Shown: positions 23,946-34,167, numbered from the stretch's first letter. The stretch: DNA of 64,000 bases from Kitasatospora sp. GAS204B (GCF_029892155.1 NZ_JARZAG010000035.1:1-64000); one strand, 5' to 3'. The notes: generated by a model not told the origin, from the sequence alone. Numbers and translations: made by a program.

Positions 23946-26900
23946 GTGGGGACCGTTCTGCGTGCCCGAAGGGGCCTGGCGTCGCGTCGACTGGCGGTGC
24001 TGCTGGTCGTCGCGCTGGCGGTGGCGTTGCTCGGGTTGACGGGTGGCCGCGCCGGCGCCGATGTCACGACGGCGTCGACGGACTCGCTGCGCACCGGCTG
24101 GGATCCCAACGAGCCCGGGCTGGGTCCGAGCTCGGTGCAGTCCTCGGACTTCGGGCAGCTCTTCGCCACCCAGCTGGACGGGCAGGTCTACGCCCAACCG
24201 CTCTCCGTCCACGGGACGGTCATCGCGAACACCGAGACGGACAAGGTGTACGGGCTCGACCCGGTGAACGGCACCGTCAAGTGGACCCGCGATCTCGGGC
24301 CGACCTGGCCCTCCTCGGCGATCAACTGCGGTGACCTGGCGCCGAACGTCGGCTCCACCTCGACGCCGGTCTACGACCCGGCGACCAACGCCGTCTACCT
24401 CACCACCAAGGTGAACGACGGCCCGGACGTGCAGCACCCGCACTGGTACCTGCACGCGCTCGACCCGGCCACGGGAGCCGAACGGCCCGGCTGGCCGGTC
24501 ACCATCGCCGGTGCGCCGAGCAACGACCCGAGCGGGGCGTTCGACCCGTACCGGCAGATGCAGCGTCCGGGCCTGCTACTGCTCGGTGGCGTGGTGTACG
24601 CGGCGTTCGGCTCGCACTGCGACTTCGGCCCGTACCGGGGCTACGTGGTGGGGGTGAGCACCGGCAAGGCGGCGGTCTCCTCGATGTGGGCCAGCGAGGT
24701 CGGCTCGAGCAACGACGGCGGCGGCATCTGGCTGTCCGGCGGCGGGCTGGTCTCGGACGGGCCGGGGCGGATCTTCCTGGCCACCGGGAACGGCATCAAC
24801 CCGCCGCCCGGGCCCGGCCTGACCCCGCCCGGCGGCACCCCGCCGGGCACGCTCTCCGAGTCGGTGGTCCGGCTCCAGGTGAACAGCGACCAGAGCCTGT
24901 CCACCGCCGACTTCTTCAGCCCGGCGAACGCGCCGACCCTCGACCAGAACGACACCGACATGGCGTCCGGCGGGCCGATGGCACTGCCGGACAGCTTCGG
25001 CACGCCCGCGCACCCGCACCTGCTGGTCCAGCAGGGCAAGGACGGGCGGGTCTTCCTGCTCGACCGCGACAACCTCGGGGGCCGCTCGCAGGGCCCGGGC
25101 GGCACCGACGCGGTGGTCGGTGTCACCGGCCCGTACCAGGGGCAGTGGGGGCACCCGGCGGTCTGGGGCGGCGACGGCGGCTACGTGTACCTGGTCGGCA
25201 ACGGCGGGCCGCTGCGCGCGCTCAAGGCCGGGGTGACCGGCGCCGGCACGCCCGCGCTGTCGCTCACCGGGACCAGCAAGGACACCTTCCCGTACACCAG
25301 CGGCTCGCCGGTGGTGACTTCGGACGGCACCACCTCGGGCAGCGCGCTCGTCTGGGCGGTCTGGTCGAGCGGGCCCAGCGGCGACAACGCGACGCTGCGC
25401 GCCTACAACCCGGTCCCGGACGCCAACGGCACCCTGCAGCTGGTCTGGTCGGCGCCGATCGGCACGGCGGTCAAGTTCACCACCCCGGCCACCGACGGCA
25501 ACCGGATCTACGTCGGCACCCGGGACGGCCGGCTGCTCGCCTTCGGCCGTCCGGCGCAGACCTCGCTCAACGGGCAGCCGGTCGAGTTCGGCAACACCGC
25601 CGTGGGCGGCACCGCGAGCGGCACCGCCACCCTGACGGCGAGCAGCGCCGTGACGGTGACCGGGGTCACCGCCGGGTCGCCGTTCGGCGTCACCGCGCCG
25701 ACGCTGCCGCTCGCCCTGACGGCGGGTCAGCAGCTCGCGCTGCCGGTCTCCTTCGCGCCCACCGCCGCCGGCGCGCTGAGCGGCCAGCTGACCGTCACCA
25801 CCACCGCCGGCAGCTTCCTGCTCAGCCTGCACGGCGTCGGCACCAAGCCGGGGCTGGCCGCCTTCCCCGGCGCGGCGGCCTTCACCGACCAGCCCAGCGG
25901 GACCAACGCCACCGTCAACGTCCAGGTGACCAACACCGGCACGGCCGCCGAGACGATCGGCGCCGCCACGCTGCCGGCCGCGCCGTTCACCGTCACCGGC
26001 GTGCCCGCGGCCGGGACGGCGGTGGCGCCCGGCAGTTCGTTCGTCGCCTCGGTGACGTACGCACCCACCGCCGCCGGCACCGACACGGGCGCGCTGACGG
26101 TCACCAGCACCTCGGGCACCCTGACCGTCCCGATCAGCGGCACCGCCACCGCCGGGCAGGGGCACTTGACCTTCAGCCCGCCCTCGCTCTCCTTCGGCAA
26201 CGTCGCGGTGGGCGGCTCCGCGACCGCGAGCTTCGACATCACCAACACCGGGAACGTGCCGGTGACCATCACCAAGGCGAAGGCGCCGAACTCCGACTTC
26301 ACCAGCGCCACCCCGCTCGCCGAGGGCCTGGTGATCGGTCCCGACCAGGTGGTCCACCAGTCGGTGACCTTCACCCCGAGCGTGCCGGGCGTCCAGAACG
26401 CGGCCTACGAGGTGACCGGGGACGCCGGGCAGGGCGCCATGCTGGAGCAGCTGACCGGCACCGGCACCGGCACGCTCCCGGCGCCGGCCGCCGGCCGGTG
26501 GAGCGCCAACGGCACCGCCACGCTGCCCGGCGGCGGCGCCATCCAGCTGAACGGGCCGACCAACCAGTCGGCGGGCTCCGCGTTCTTCGTCGACCCGCTG
26601 CCCACCGACGGCCTCAAGGCGGGCTTCACCGCGCAGCTCGGCCCGGGCACCGGCGGTGACGGCCTGACCTTCAGCCTGCTCGACGCGAGCAAGGCGAGCT
26701 CGGCCGGACTCGGCGTGACCGGCGGCGGCCTGGGCTTCTCCGGGTTGACCGGCGTCTCGGTCGACCTGGTCACCTCCTGGAACGGGCAGGCCGGCTCGGG
26801 CAACTTCGTCGGGATCGCCGTCGGCCCCAACAGCGGCGCCGACAACCTCCACTACCTCGCCACCGCCCCGCTGCCCGCCCCGCTGCGCACCGGCACCCAC

Positions 26901-28628
26901 CAGGTGGCCGTCGCGGTCACCGGCGGGCATCTGACGGTCAGCGTGGACGGCACCGCCTACCTGGACAGCACCCCGGCGCTGCCCGCCACCGCGTACGCCG
27001 GCTTCACCAGCGGCACCGGTGCGAGCGCGGACGCGCACGCGATCAGCAACGTCACCATCAGCACCGGCACCGCACCGGCCGGCCCCGCGCTCAAGGCGGC
27101 GGCCGGGTCGCTGGACTTCGGGACCGTGCCCACCGGGAACACCGCCGACCTGACGCTCCAGCTCACCAACAGCGGCAGCGCGCCGGCCGCCGTCACGGCC
27201 GTCACCGTGCCCGGCGTGCCGTTCAGCGCCACCCTGCCGGCCACCGGGACCAGCGTGCCGGCCGGCGCCAGCATCCGGATCCCGGTCGGCTTCGCTCCGG
27301 CGGCGCCCGGCACGCAGACCGGCTCGCTCGCCGTGACCACCAGCGGCGGGACCACCACCGTGCCGCTGACCGGCACCGGCGGCGCGGTGGCGCCGGCCGG
27401 CCAGGTGCTGCCGGCGACCACCGACGCCGCCTGGGTGCGCAACGGCTCGGCCGCACTGAGCGGCACCGATCTGCTGCTCACCAGGGCGGGCGGCGGCTAC
27501 GGCGCCGGCTCCTCGTTCTACCCCATCGCCGTGCCCTCCGCCGGGCTGCACGCCGGCTTCACCGCCGAACTCGACGGTGGCAGCGGCGCGGACGGGCTGA
27601 CCTTCGCGCTGCTCGACCCGGTGGCCGGCTCGGCGAGCGCGCTGGGCAGCGCGGGCGGCGGGCTCGGCTTCGCCGGGCTGCCCGGCGTCTCGGTCGACCT
27701 GGTCACCTCCTGGAGCGGCCAGGCGAACTCGGGCAACTTCGTCGGGATCGCGGGCTCGACGGCCGGCGCCACCGGCGACCTGGGCTACACGGCGACCGAT
27801 GCCGCCGTGCCCTCGCTGCGCGCCACCCCGCACGCGGTCACGGTCGACTACACGCAGGCCGGCCACCTGGTGGTCCAGCTGGACGGCGCCCAAGTGCTGG
27901 ACACCGCCGTCCAGTTGCCGCCCAACGTACTGGTCGGCTTCACCGCGGCCAACGGCGGCAGCGACGACAACCACCTCGTCAGAGCCGTCTCGATCACCGC
28001 CGGCCAGCCGCTCACCCACACCCTGCCGGCCTTCACCGACCCGAGCTGGCAGGCCAACGGCACGGCGACCACGGCCGGCACGGTGGCCACGCTCACCGCG
28101 GACGGGCAGAAGTTCGCGGCCGGCTCGGTGGTCGACAGCACTCCGGTGCCCTCGGCCGGGCTGCACGCCACCTTCACCGAGCAGCTCGGCGGCGCCGGCA
28201 GCACCGGCGCGGACGGGCTAACCCTGGCGCTGCTCGACCCGGCCGGGGCCGGTGCCAACTCGCTCGGGGCGACGGGCGGTTCGCTGGGCGTCGGCGGGCT
28301 GCCCGCGACCTACGTCGGCTTCCAGACCTATCCCGGCGGCGGCGTGGACTCCTACAACTTCGCCTCGATCGGCAGCACCGCTGCGGCCTCCACGGCGCTG
28401 ACGACGCTGCGGTCCACCACCGCGATCGGCGCGCTGCGCGGCGCGAGCCACACCGTGGACGTGCGGGTCACCCCCGCCGGGCACCTGGTGGTCTCCCTCG
28501 ACGGCGCCCAGATCATGGACGCCGCCGTCACGCTGCCGCCCATGGTGCTGGTCGCCTTCACGGGCGGCGCGGGCGGGTTGTGCGACAACCACGTGGTGAG
28601 CAGCCCGACGGTGAGCTATCAGGCCTGA
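23946..28628 (+). CDS. Giant secreted beta-propeller / ASH / lectin-like protein
   Basis: 1,560 aa. A signal peptide (RRLAVLLVVALAVALLGLTG) is followed by three modules. First is a PQQ-like propeller of about 500 residues with repeated VYGLDPVNGTVKW-type strands. Next are three ASH/choice-of-anchor-D repeats with F(G)NVAVGGSATASF-type starts. Then come three L-type-lectin-like domains (GGDGLTFSLLD, SVDLVTSWNGQ, GNFVGIA), the first two separated by a fourth ASH-like repeat. No LPxTG, lipobox or membrane anchor is seen, so it is probably released or loosely wall-bound. It precedes two glycosyltransferases in the same direction. GTG 23946 is chosen for the AGGGGGTGGGGG ribosome site; GTG 23913 and ATG 23919 are alternatives. 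Confidence 0.8.
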   Translation: MGTVLRARRGLASRRLAVLLVVALAVALLGLTGGRAGADVTTASTDSLRTGWDPNEPGLGPSSVQSSDFGQLFATQLDGQVYAQPLSVHGTVIANTETDKVYGLDPVNGTVKWTRDLGPTWPSSAINCGDLAPNVGSTSTPVYDPATNAVYLTTKVNDGPDVQHPHWYLHALDPATGAERPGWPVTIAGAPSNDPSGAFDPYRQMQRPGLLLLGGVVYAAFGSHCDFGPYRGYVVGVSTGKAAVSSMWASEVGSSNDGGGIWLSGGGLVSDGPGRIFLATGNGINPPPGPGLTPPGGTPPGTLSESVVRLQVNSDQSLSTADFFSPANAPTLDQNDTDMASGGPMALPDSFGTPAHPHLLVQQGKDGRVFLLDRDNLGGRSQGPGGTDAVVGVTGPYQGQWGHPAVWGGDGGYVYLVGNGGPLRALKAGVTGAGTPALSLTGTSKDTFPYTSGSPVVTSDGTTSGSALVWAVWSSGPSGDNATLRAYNPVPDANGTLQLVWSAPIGTAVKFTTPATDGNRIYVGTRDGRLLAFGRPAQTSLNGQPVEFGNTAVGGTASGTATLTASSAVTVTGVTAGSPFGVTAPTLPLALTAGQQLALPVSFAPTAAGALSGQLTVTTTAGSFLLSLHGVGTKPGLAAFPGAAAFTDQPSGTNATVNVQVTNTGTAAETIGAATLPAAPFTVTGVPAAGTAVAPGSSFVASVTYAPTAAGTDTGALTVTSTSGTLTVPISGTATAGQGHLTFSPPSLSFGNVAVGGSATASFDITNTGNVPVTITKAKAPNSDFTSATPLAEGLVIGPDQVVHQSVTFTPSVPGVQNAAYEVTGDAGQGAMLEQLTGTGTGTLPAPAAGRWSANGTATLPGGGAIQLNGPTNQSAGSAFFVDPLPTDGLKAGFTAQLGPGTGGDGLTFSLLDASKASSAGLGVTGGGLGFSGLTGVSVDLVTSWNGQAGSGNFVGIAVGPNSGADNLHYLATAPLPAPLRTGTHQVAVAVTGGHLTVSVDGTAYLDSTPALPATAYAGFTSGTGASADAHAISNVTISTGTAPAGPALKAAAGSLDFGTVPTGNTADLTLQLTNSGSAPAAVTAVTVPGVPFSATLPATGTSVPAGASIRIPVGFAPAAPGTQTGSLAVTTSGGTTTVPLTGTGGAVAPAGQVLPATTDAAWVRNGSAALSGTDLLLTRAGGGYGAGSSFYPIAVPSAGLHAGFTAELDGGSGADGLTFALLDPVAGSASALGSAGGGLGFAGLPGVSVDLVTSWSGQANSGNFVGIAGSTAGATGDLGYTATDAAVPSLRATPHAVTVDYTQAGHLVVQLDGAQVLDTAVQLPPNVLVGFTAANGGSDDNHLVRAVSITAGQPLTHTLPAFTDPSWQANGTATTAGTVATLTADGQKFAAGSVVDSTPVPSAGLHATFTEQLGGAGSTGADGLTLALLDPAGAGANSLGATGGSLGVGGLPATYVGFQTYPGGGVDSYNFASIGSTAAASTALTTLRSTTAIGALRGASHTVDVRVTPAGHLVVSLDGAQIMDAAVTLPPMVLVAFTGGAGGLCDNHVVSSPTVSYQA

Positions 28629-28891
28629 GCGTTAATTCGATGTGACATTCAGATTTACATGCACATGACGCCCCATCAGGTAGCACCATGGTGCACGGGG
28701 GCAACGGAACGTCACGAGGGCCCTGGGGGGCTTTCGAAGGGGGCAGCTGTGCGGACAGCACCAGCAGGGCGGCCGCGCGCCGCGCGGGCGCAGGCCGGAT
28801 CAGGTCGGACCGTCAGGGCGCACCGGTGCGCCGTTCAGGAGGAGCGCTCGGCGGCGCCCGGGCGCCGCCGTGGGAGCGAGGGACGCGCGCG
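28629..28891. promoter_or_regulatory. AT-richer promoter region before the GT2 gene
   Basis: 263 bp without a supported gene. The first 60 bp are markedly AT-rich for this genome and include the perfect palindrome GCACCATGGTGC at 28683-28694. A GGGAGCGAGGG ribosome site precedes the GTG at 28892; the frame upstream of that GTG is Arg/Gly-rich and not convincing. Confidence 0.5.
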
Positions 28892-31660
28892 GTGACCTCG
28901 ATCCTGGACACACCGCCCGCGCGCAGCGCGAGCGAACTCGGCTCGTACGAGACCACCCACCCGCCCACCGCCTACCGCGAGCCGGGTCGGCTGGCGCTCT
29001 GGGGCGGGCGCGTCGCACTGGCCGGCGGCGGTGCGGGCATCGCGTGGTACCAGCCGGGGCCGCTGCTGCCGCTGGCCACCCTGTTGCTCGGCGTCTGCCT
29101 GGCCTGGGTCGGCGGCTGGCACGGCCGCAACCTGCGGCTGATAGCGCTTGCGCTGGCCGTCTACGTGAGCGCCGTCGACTACCTCTCCTGGCGGCTGTCG
29201 GTCCTCTCCTGGTCCGGCTGGTGGATCGGCCTGCCACTGTTCCTCGCCGAACTGCACGCCGCCGTCCACACCGTGGGCCTGCACGTCACCATCTGGCCGC
29301 GCCGCCCCGAACCGGCCCGGCTGGACCAACTCCCCTGCCGCCAGCCGATCTTCGTCTTCGTGCCGACGGTGGACGAAGGCACCGAGATCGTCGGCGAGAC
29401 GCTGGCCGGCATCCTGGCCGCCCGCGACCGCTATCTCGCCGAACACCCGCACGCCACCATCACGGTGGTGGTCTGCAACGACGGCGGCGTGGCCGGCGCC
29501 GCCTGCAGCGAGGCGGTCGTCGCGCTCTGCGAGCGGCTCGGCGTGGTCTGCGTGACCCGCACCACGGGCGGCGGCGCCAAGGCCGGCAACATCGAGCACG
29601 CCCGCCAACTGCTGGGCGCCATCGGGGATGCGCTGCTGGTGGTCTTCGATGCCGACCAGATCCCGCGCGAGGAGTTCTTCCTGCGCACGCTGGCCCCGCT
29701 GGCGGACGCCCGGGTCGGCTGGGTGCAGTCGGGCCAGTTCTACGGCAACCGGGAGAATCCGGTGGCCCGGTGGGCCGACGACCAGCAGTCCCTCTTCTAC
29801 CGGCTGCTCTGCCCCGGCAAGGCCCTGCACGACTCGGCGTTCATCTGCGGCACCAACGTGGTGCTGCGGGCCGCCGCCCTGGACGAGATCGGCGGCCTGC
29901 CGACCGACTCGGTCACCGAGGACTTCGCCGCCTCGATCCGGCTGGCGCCGCGCTGGCGCAGCGTCTACCTGCCCGAGGTGCTCGCCGTGGGCCTGGGCCC
30001 GGTGGACCTCGACTCCTACCTCAAGCAGCAGGAGCGCTGGGCCCGCGGCACGCTGTCGGTGCTGCGCGGCCACTGGCGCGACCTGCTGCTGCCCCGGCGC
30101 GGCGGCCTGCGCGCCCAGCAGCGCCTGCAGTACGGCCTGGCGGTCACCCACTACCTGTCGGGGGTGCGGGACCTGGTCTTCCTGCTCGCCCCCGTGCTCT
30201 ACCTGCTCACCGGGGCGACCGGGGTGCGCGGCGCGACCCTCGGCGCGTTCCTCGCGCACTTCGCGCCGTACTACCTGCTGGCCACCGTGGCGTTCGCGCA
30301 CGCCGCCTGGCGGACCACCAGTTGGCGCAGCATCGTGGTCGGGTTCGGCTCGTTCCCGGCGCTGCTCCGGGCCGCCTGGATGACGCTGACCGGCAACCGC
30401 GGGCGGTTCACCATCACGCCCAAGCGGCGCACCGCCGGCTCGGCCTGGCGCACCGCCCGCTGGCACCTGCTGTCGCTGGCGGCCTGCGGCCTCGCGCTGG
30501 TGCTGGCCGTCACGCTGCACCGCCAACCGGCCTACTACCTGGCCGCGTTCTGGCTGGCGTACCTGTGCGTGCTGATCGTGGCGCACCTGTCGCTGGTCCG
30601 CCAGGACGTGCGGGCCGCCGCCCGCCCGGCCGCCGCGCTGCCGGCGGTGCGGGTGGTGCGCGGCGAGGGGCCGTCCTCGCGCGGCCGCACGCCTCGCCTG
30701 CCGTCCCGGGCCCGGCGGTTGCTGCCCGGCGGCCTGCTGGCCGGCGTGCTCGCCGTGGTCGCGGCAGCCACTCTGGTGCCCACGGCGGGCGGCTCCGGCG
30801 CCCCGGCCTGGCTCCCGCCGACCGCCGTTCCCGGGCATCCCCGGGTCGGTATCGGCTTGGTGACCGACCGTCAGGCCACCACCGTGTCAGGGATGTTGGG
30901 AGTCGGCCTGGGCCTGCGCGGGCGGACCGACGAGATCGACGCGCAGTTCGACAGCGGATGGGCCGGCTCGGTCAGCGCCGCCGGCGGCGTGCCCTGGCTG
31001 ACGCTGGTGCTCTCACGCCACGGGCAGCCGGACCTCGACTCCTCGCTGACCGCCGTGGCCAACGGCGTCGACGACGTGGCGCTGCGGCGCTGGGCCCGGG
31101 GGATCGCCGAGTACGGCAAGCCCGTCTACCTCACCGTGCTGCCGGAGGCGGACCGCAACTACGCCGCCAGCTCGGCGGTCGCCCGCGGCGGCATCCCGCA
31201 GGACGTGCGGCCCGCCTGGAGCCGGATCCAGCGGATCTTCCACGACGCGGGGGCGCGCAACGTCGGCTGGGTCTGGGGCCCGGCCGACCCGGCCCACGAC
31301 CAGCCCTACACCCCGCCGGCGCCGGCCGTCGACGCGGTCGCGGTGACCCTCTTCGAGTACCCGGGGACGGCCTGGGCCGACCCGGCGGCCGCGCTGGCCG
31401 GCGCCGCCGCGGCGCACCCGGGCAAGCCGCTGCTGATCGACGTCAGCGTGGCGGGCCCGCCCGAGCAGCGGGCCGCCTGGCTGGACGGGCTCGGCGCCGC
31501 CGTGGCCACCCGCCGGGACGTGGCCGGCGTGGTCTACCAGGAGACCGGTCCCGAACTCGACCCCACCTCACAGCTCGCCCGGCGCTGGTCGCTGAGCGCG
31601 GACCCGCTGACCACCGAAGCCGCCGGCCGGCTGCTGCGCACCATCGCCGGAGGCTCCTGA
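28892..31660 (+). CDS. Cellulose-synthase-like GT2 fused to a GH26-like domain
   Basis: 922 aa. Four hydrophobic segments lead into a processive GT2 domain with all signature residues: NDGG at about 196-199, DAD at 253-255, TED at 342-344 and QQERW at 379-383. More membrane helices follow to about residue 610. After a further helix the last ~280 residues resemble a GH26-type barrel (VGIGLVTDR, YGKPVYLTVLPEADRNY, NVGWVWGPADP, LFEYPGTAW), but the second catalytic Glu is not evident (KPLLIDVSVAG). It probably makes and exports a beta-glycan, with the outer domain binding or trimming it. The gene abuts the next one (TGAGTG). Confidence 0.82.
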   Translation: MTSILDTPPARSASELGSYETTHPPTAYREPGRLALWGGRVALAGGGAGIAWYQPGPLLPLATLLLGVCLAWVGGWHGRNLRLIALALAVYVSAVDYLSWRLSVLSWSGWWIGLPLFLAELHAAVHTVGLHVTIWPRRPEPARLDQLPCRQPIFVFVPTVDEGTEIVGETLAGILAARDRYLAEHPHATITVVVCNDGGVAGAACSEAVVALCERLGVVCVTRTTGGGAKAGNIEHARQLLGAIGDALLVVFDADQIPREEFFLRTLAPLADARVGWVQSGQFYGNRENPVARWADDQQSLFYRLLCPGKALHDSAFICGTNVVLRAAALDEIGGLPTDSVTEDFAASIRLAPRWRSVYLPEVLAVGLGPVDLDSYLKQQERWARGTLSVLRGHWRDLLLPRRGGLRAQQRLQYGLAVTHYLSGVRDLVFLLAPVLYLLTGATGVRGATLGAFLAHFAPYYLLATVAFAHAAWRTTSWRSIVVGFGSFPALLRAAWMTLTGNRGRFTITPKRRTAGSAWRTARWHLLSLAACGLALVLAVTLHRQPAYYLAAFWLAYLCVLIVAHLSLVRQDVRAAARPAAALPAVRVVRGEGPSSRGRTPRLPSRARRLLPGGLLAGVLAVVAAATLVPTAGGSGAPAWLPPTAVPGHPRVGIGLVTDRQATTVSGMLGVGLGLRGRTDEIDAQFDSGWAGSVSAAGGVPWLTLVLSRHGQPDLDSSLTAVANGVDDVALRRWARGIAEYGKPVYLTVLPEADRNYAASSAVARGGIPQDVRPAWSRIQRIFHDAGARNVGWVWGPADPAHDQPYTPPAPAVDAVAVTLFEYPGTAWADPAAALAGAAAAHPGKPLLIDVSVAGPPEQRAAWLDGLGAAVATRRDVAGVVYQETGPELDPTSQLARRWSLSADPLTTEAAGRLLRTIAGGS

Positions 31661-33241
31661 GTGACCGTCACCATCCCTGCCCAGGCCCACCGTTCGGGGC
31701 CTGCGGGCGGACTCCGCAGCGCGCTCGCCCGCCCCTGGACCGGTCCCGGCTGGGCTCCCGTGCGCACCCGCATCCCGCTCTTCGGCCTGCTGATGCTGCA
31801 GGCCGCACTCAGCCTGCGCCTGGGCAACAGCGCCTTCCAGGACGAGTCGCTCTACCTCTACGCCGGCCATCGGGAGATCGCCCAACTCCTGCACCACACC
31901 CCGACCTTCGACAACTACTCGGCCTACTTCTCCGGCGCCCCGTTCCTCTATCCGGTACTGGGCGCGCTCGCCGACCAGCTGGGCGGGCTCGCCGCGGCCC
32001 GGGCCGTCAGCCTGCTCTTCATGCTGGCCACCACCGGCCTGCTGCACGCGCTGACCCGGCGACTGTTCGGCCGGCAGGCCGCGCTGCTGGCCGCCGCCGT
32101 CTTCGCGGTGACCGGCCCGACCCTCTTCCTGGGGCACCTGGCCACCTACGACGCGATGGCGCTCTTCCTGCTGGCGCTGGCCTCCTGGACGGCGGTGCGC
32201 ACGGCGAGCCTGCCCGCGCTCAGCGCCGCCCTGGTCGCCCCGCCGCTGGTGCTGGCCGCGTTCACCAAGTACGCCGCGCTGCTCTACCTGCCCACCGTGA
32301 TCGCGCTGGCCGTGCTGGCCGCCGTCCCCGACCGCGGCCGCCGGCACGGCCTGCTGCGCGGCACGATCGTGGTCGCCGCCGCGGCGGGCTGCGGGTACGG
32401 CCTGCTCGGCCTGGCCGGCCGGGCGTTCGTGGCCGGGGTACGGAGCACCACCACCGCGCGGCAGGCCGGCACCGATCCCACCGGCCTGCTGGTGCGCTTC
32501 TCGGTCGAGTACGGCGGCGCGGTGTTCCTGCCGGCCATCGTCGGCACCGTGCTGCTGGCCCGGCACCGCACCCGGACGGGCGCGCACGGCGGCGGCCGCC
32601 CGGGCCGGCTCGCGCTGGGCCTGCTGCTCACCGGCACCGCCCTGCTCGCCCCGGCCTACCAGATCCACCTGCACACCCTCACCTCGCTGCACAAGCACGT
32701 CGGGTACGGGCTCTTCTTCGCCGCGCCGATGGCCGGCTACGCGCTCTCCCGGCTGCTCGGCTCCCGGCTGCGCGACCCGCGCCGGCTGGGCCTGGCGCTG
32801 GCCGCCTGCCTGGCGGTGGCGGGCCTCGGCATCCAGCAGTCGGCGGACCTGTTCCGGCAGTGGCCCGACGCGAGCGGACTGGTCCAGGTGCTGCGCGCCC
32901 AGGTCCGGCCGACCACCGGGCGCTACCTGGCCGAGGAGTCCGAGGTGCCGCGGTACTACCTGCGCGACCTGGTCCAGCCGTACCAGTGGTCGGGCACCTA
33001 CTTCTTCGAGTACACCGACCAGCAGGGGCGGCACTACAGCGGTGCGCCCGCTTACCGGGCCGCGATCGCCGACCGCTACTTCGACCTGATCGTGCTCCGG
33101 TACGGACCGACCGCCGCACTGGACCGGCAGATCGACGGGGATCTGACGGCCGGGCGCGGGTACCAGCTGATCGCCACGGTCCCGGCGGAGAGCGGGTACG
33201 GCACGGGGACGTGGTTCGTCTGGCGCGCTGTGGCGGAGTGA
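31661..33241 (+). CDS. GT39/ArnT-like integral membrane glycosyltransferase
   Basis: 526 aa with roughly a dozen membrane segments. The first outer loop has FQDESLYLYAGH, the acidic DE pair expected of GT-C enzymes that use polyprenyl-phosphate sugars (PMT/ArnT type). A C-terminal soluble part (VPRYYLRDLVQPYQWSGTYF) lies outside the membrane. The GTG follows the stop of the GT2-GH gene directly, so they are coupled. Likely role: moving a sugar from a lipid carrier to a surface protein or glycan, perhaps the large secreted protein upstream; that link is inference. Confidence 0.8.
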   Translation: MTVTIPAQAHRSGPAGGLRSALARPWTGPGWAPVRTRIPLFGLLMLQAALSLRLGNSAFQDESLYLYAGHREIAQLLHHTPTFDNYSAYFSGAPFLYPVLGALADQLGGLAAARAVSLLFMLATTGLLHALTRRLFGRQAALLAAAVFAVTGPTLFLGHLATYDAMALFLLALASWTAVRTASLPALSAALVAPPLVLAAFTKYAALLYLPTVIALAVLAAVPDRGRRHGLLRGTIVVAAAAGCGYGLLGLAGRAFVAGVRSTTTARQAGTDPTGLLVRFSVEYGGAVFLPAIVGTVLLARHRTRTGAHGGGRPGRLALGLLLTGTALLAPAYQIHLHTLTSLHKHVGYGLFFAAPMAGYALSRLLGSRLRDPRRLGLALAACLAVAGLGIQQSADLFRQWPDASGLVQVLRAQVRPTTGRYLAEESEVPRYYLRDLVQPYQWSGTYFFEYTDQQGRHYSGAPAYRAAIADRYFDLIVLRYGPTAALDRQIDGDLTAGRGYQLIATVPAESGYGTGTWFVWRAVAE

Positions 33242-33328
33242 GACGGGGCGAGGCGGGGCGCGGCGGCGTGGCCGGCACTCGATGTCGGTGCGGCCGAGTA
33301 CGGTGGCAGGCGCTGAAGGAGGTTGACC

Positions 33329-34027
33329 ATGGCCATCCACGTCCTCGTCCCGGGTGCCGACGGCCGCGCCTGGTACTGGCACCGCCTCGTGCCCGAACTG
33401 CGCGCCAGGGGCCACGAGACGGTCACCATGGACCTGCCCGACGAGGACTCGGCCGGCCTGGCCGAGTTCGCCGACGCGATCTGCGAGGCCGTCCAGGTCA
33501 CGGTCGGCGAACGCGCCGGGCAGCAGCGGCTCGTCGTGGTCGCCCAGTCGCTCGGCGGCTTCTCCGCGCCGCTGGTCTGCGGGCGGCTGCCCGTCGACGA
33601 GCTGGTGCTGGTGAACGCCATGGTGCCGGTGAGCGGTGAGAGCGCCGGGCAGTGGTGGGAGAACACCGGCCAGCCGCAGGCCAGAGCCGCGTACGCCGCC
33701 GCCTCGGGCCGGGATCCTGACGCACCGTTCGACGTGCGCGCCGACTTCTTCCACGATGTCCCGCGCGAGCTGACGGAGCAGGCGTTCGCGGCGCAGCCGC
33801 CCCCGCCGCCCCCCTCGGCGCTCTTCGCCGAGCCCTGGCCGCTGCCCCGGTGGCCCGAGGTCCCGACCCGGTTCCTCCAGGGCCGCGAGGACCGTTTCTT
33901 CCCGCTGGAGTTCCAGCGCCGGGTGGTGCGCGAGCGGCTGGGACTGGACCTCGAGGAGCTGCCCGGCGGACACCTGGTCGCGCTCAGCCGTCCACGGGAG
34001 CTCGCTGAGCTGCTGCTGTCGACGTAG
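33329..34027 (+). CDS. Alpha/beta hydrolase (esterase-like)
   Basis: 232 aa, EstC/salicylate-esterase-like size. Oxyanion region LVPGADGRAWYWHRLVPEL, nucleophile elbow VAQSLGGF with Ser, an acidic residue in LQGREDRFFP, and a C-terminal His in LPGGHLVALS complete the triad. A short cap with a Pro-run (QPPPPPPS) is unusual but in a loop. The ATG at 33329 has GAAGGAGG 6 bp upstream; a TTG two codons earlier is not needed. The natural ester is unknown. Confidence 0.85.
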   Translation: MAIHVLVPGADGRAWYWHRLVPELRARGHETVTMDLPDEDSAGLAEFADAICEAVQVTVGERAGQQRLVVVAQSLGGFSAPLVCGRLPVDELVLVNAMVPVSGESAGQWWENTGQPQARAAYAAASGRDPDAPFDVRADFFHDVPRELTEQAFAAQPPPPPPSALFAEPWPLPRWPEVPTRFLQGREDRFFPLEFQRRVVRERLGLDLEELPGGHLVALSRPRELAELLLST

Positions 34028-34167
34028 GGGTCAGGCCGGTTTGCCGAAACGGCAACAAAGCTCCGTCGCCCCGGACCGTCCCCGGCATGATCGACAGCGA
34101 GCCGCCGAACGCGGCCCGGCCGGTGCCCTCCCAGGCACGCGGCAGGTCGAGAACCCAGGAGGACCGC

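Noticed and set aside
24576-28166. Very long minus-strand open frame (about 1,200 codons)
   Set aside because: Antisense shadow of the giant secreted protein; Gly/Arg/Ala-rich text without domains, an effect of high GC.
28870-33639. About 1,590-codon plus-strand frame
   Set aside because: It is a +1-frame shadow across the GT2 and GT39 genes, dominated by Arg, Pro and Gly.
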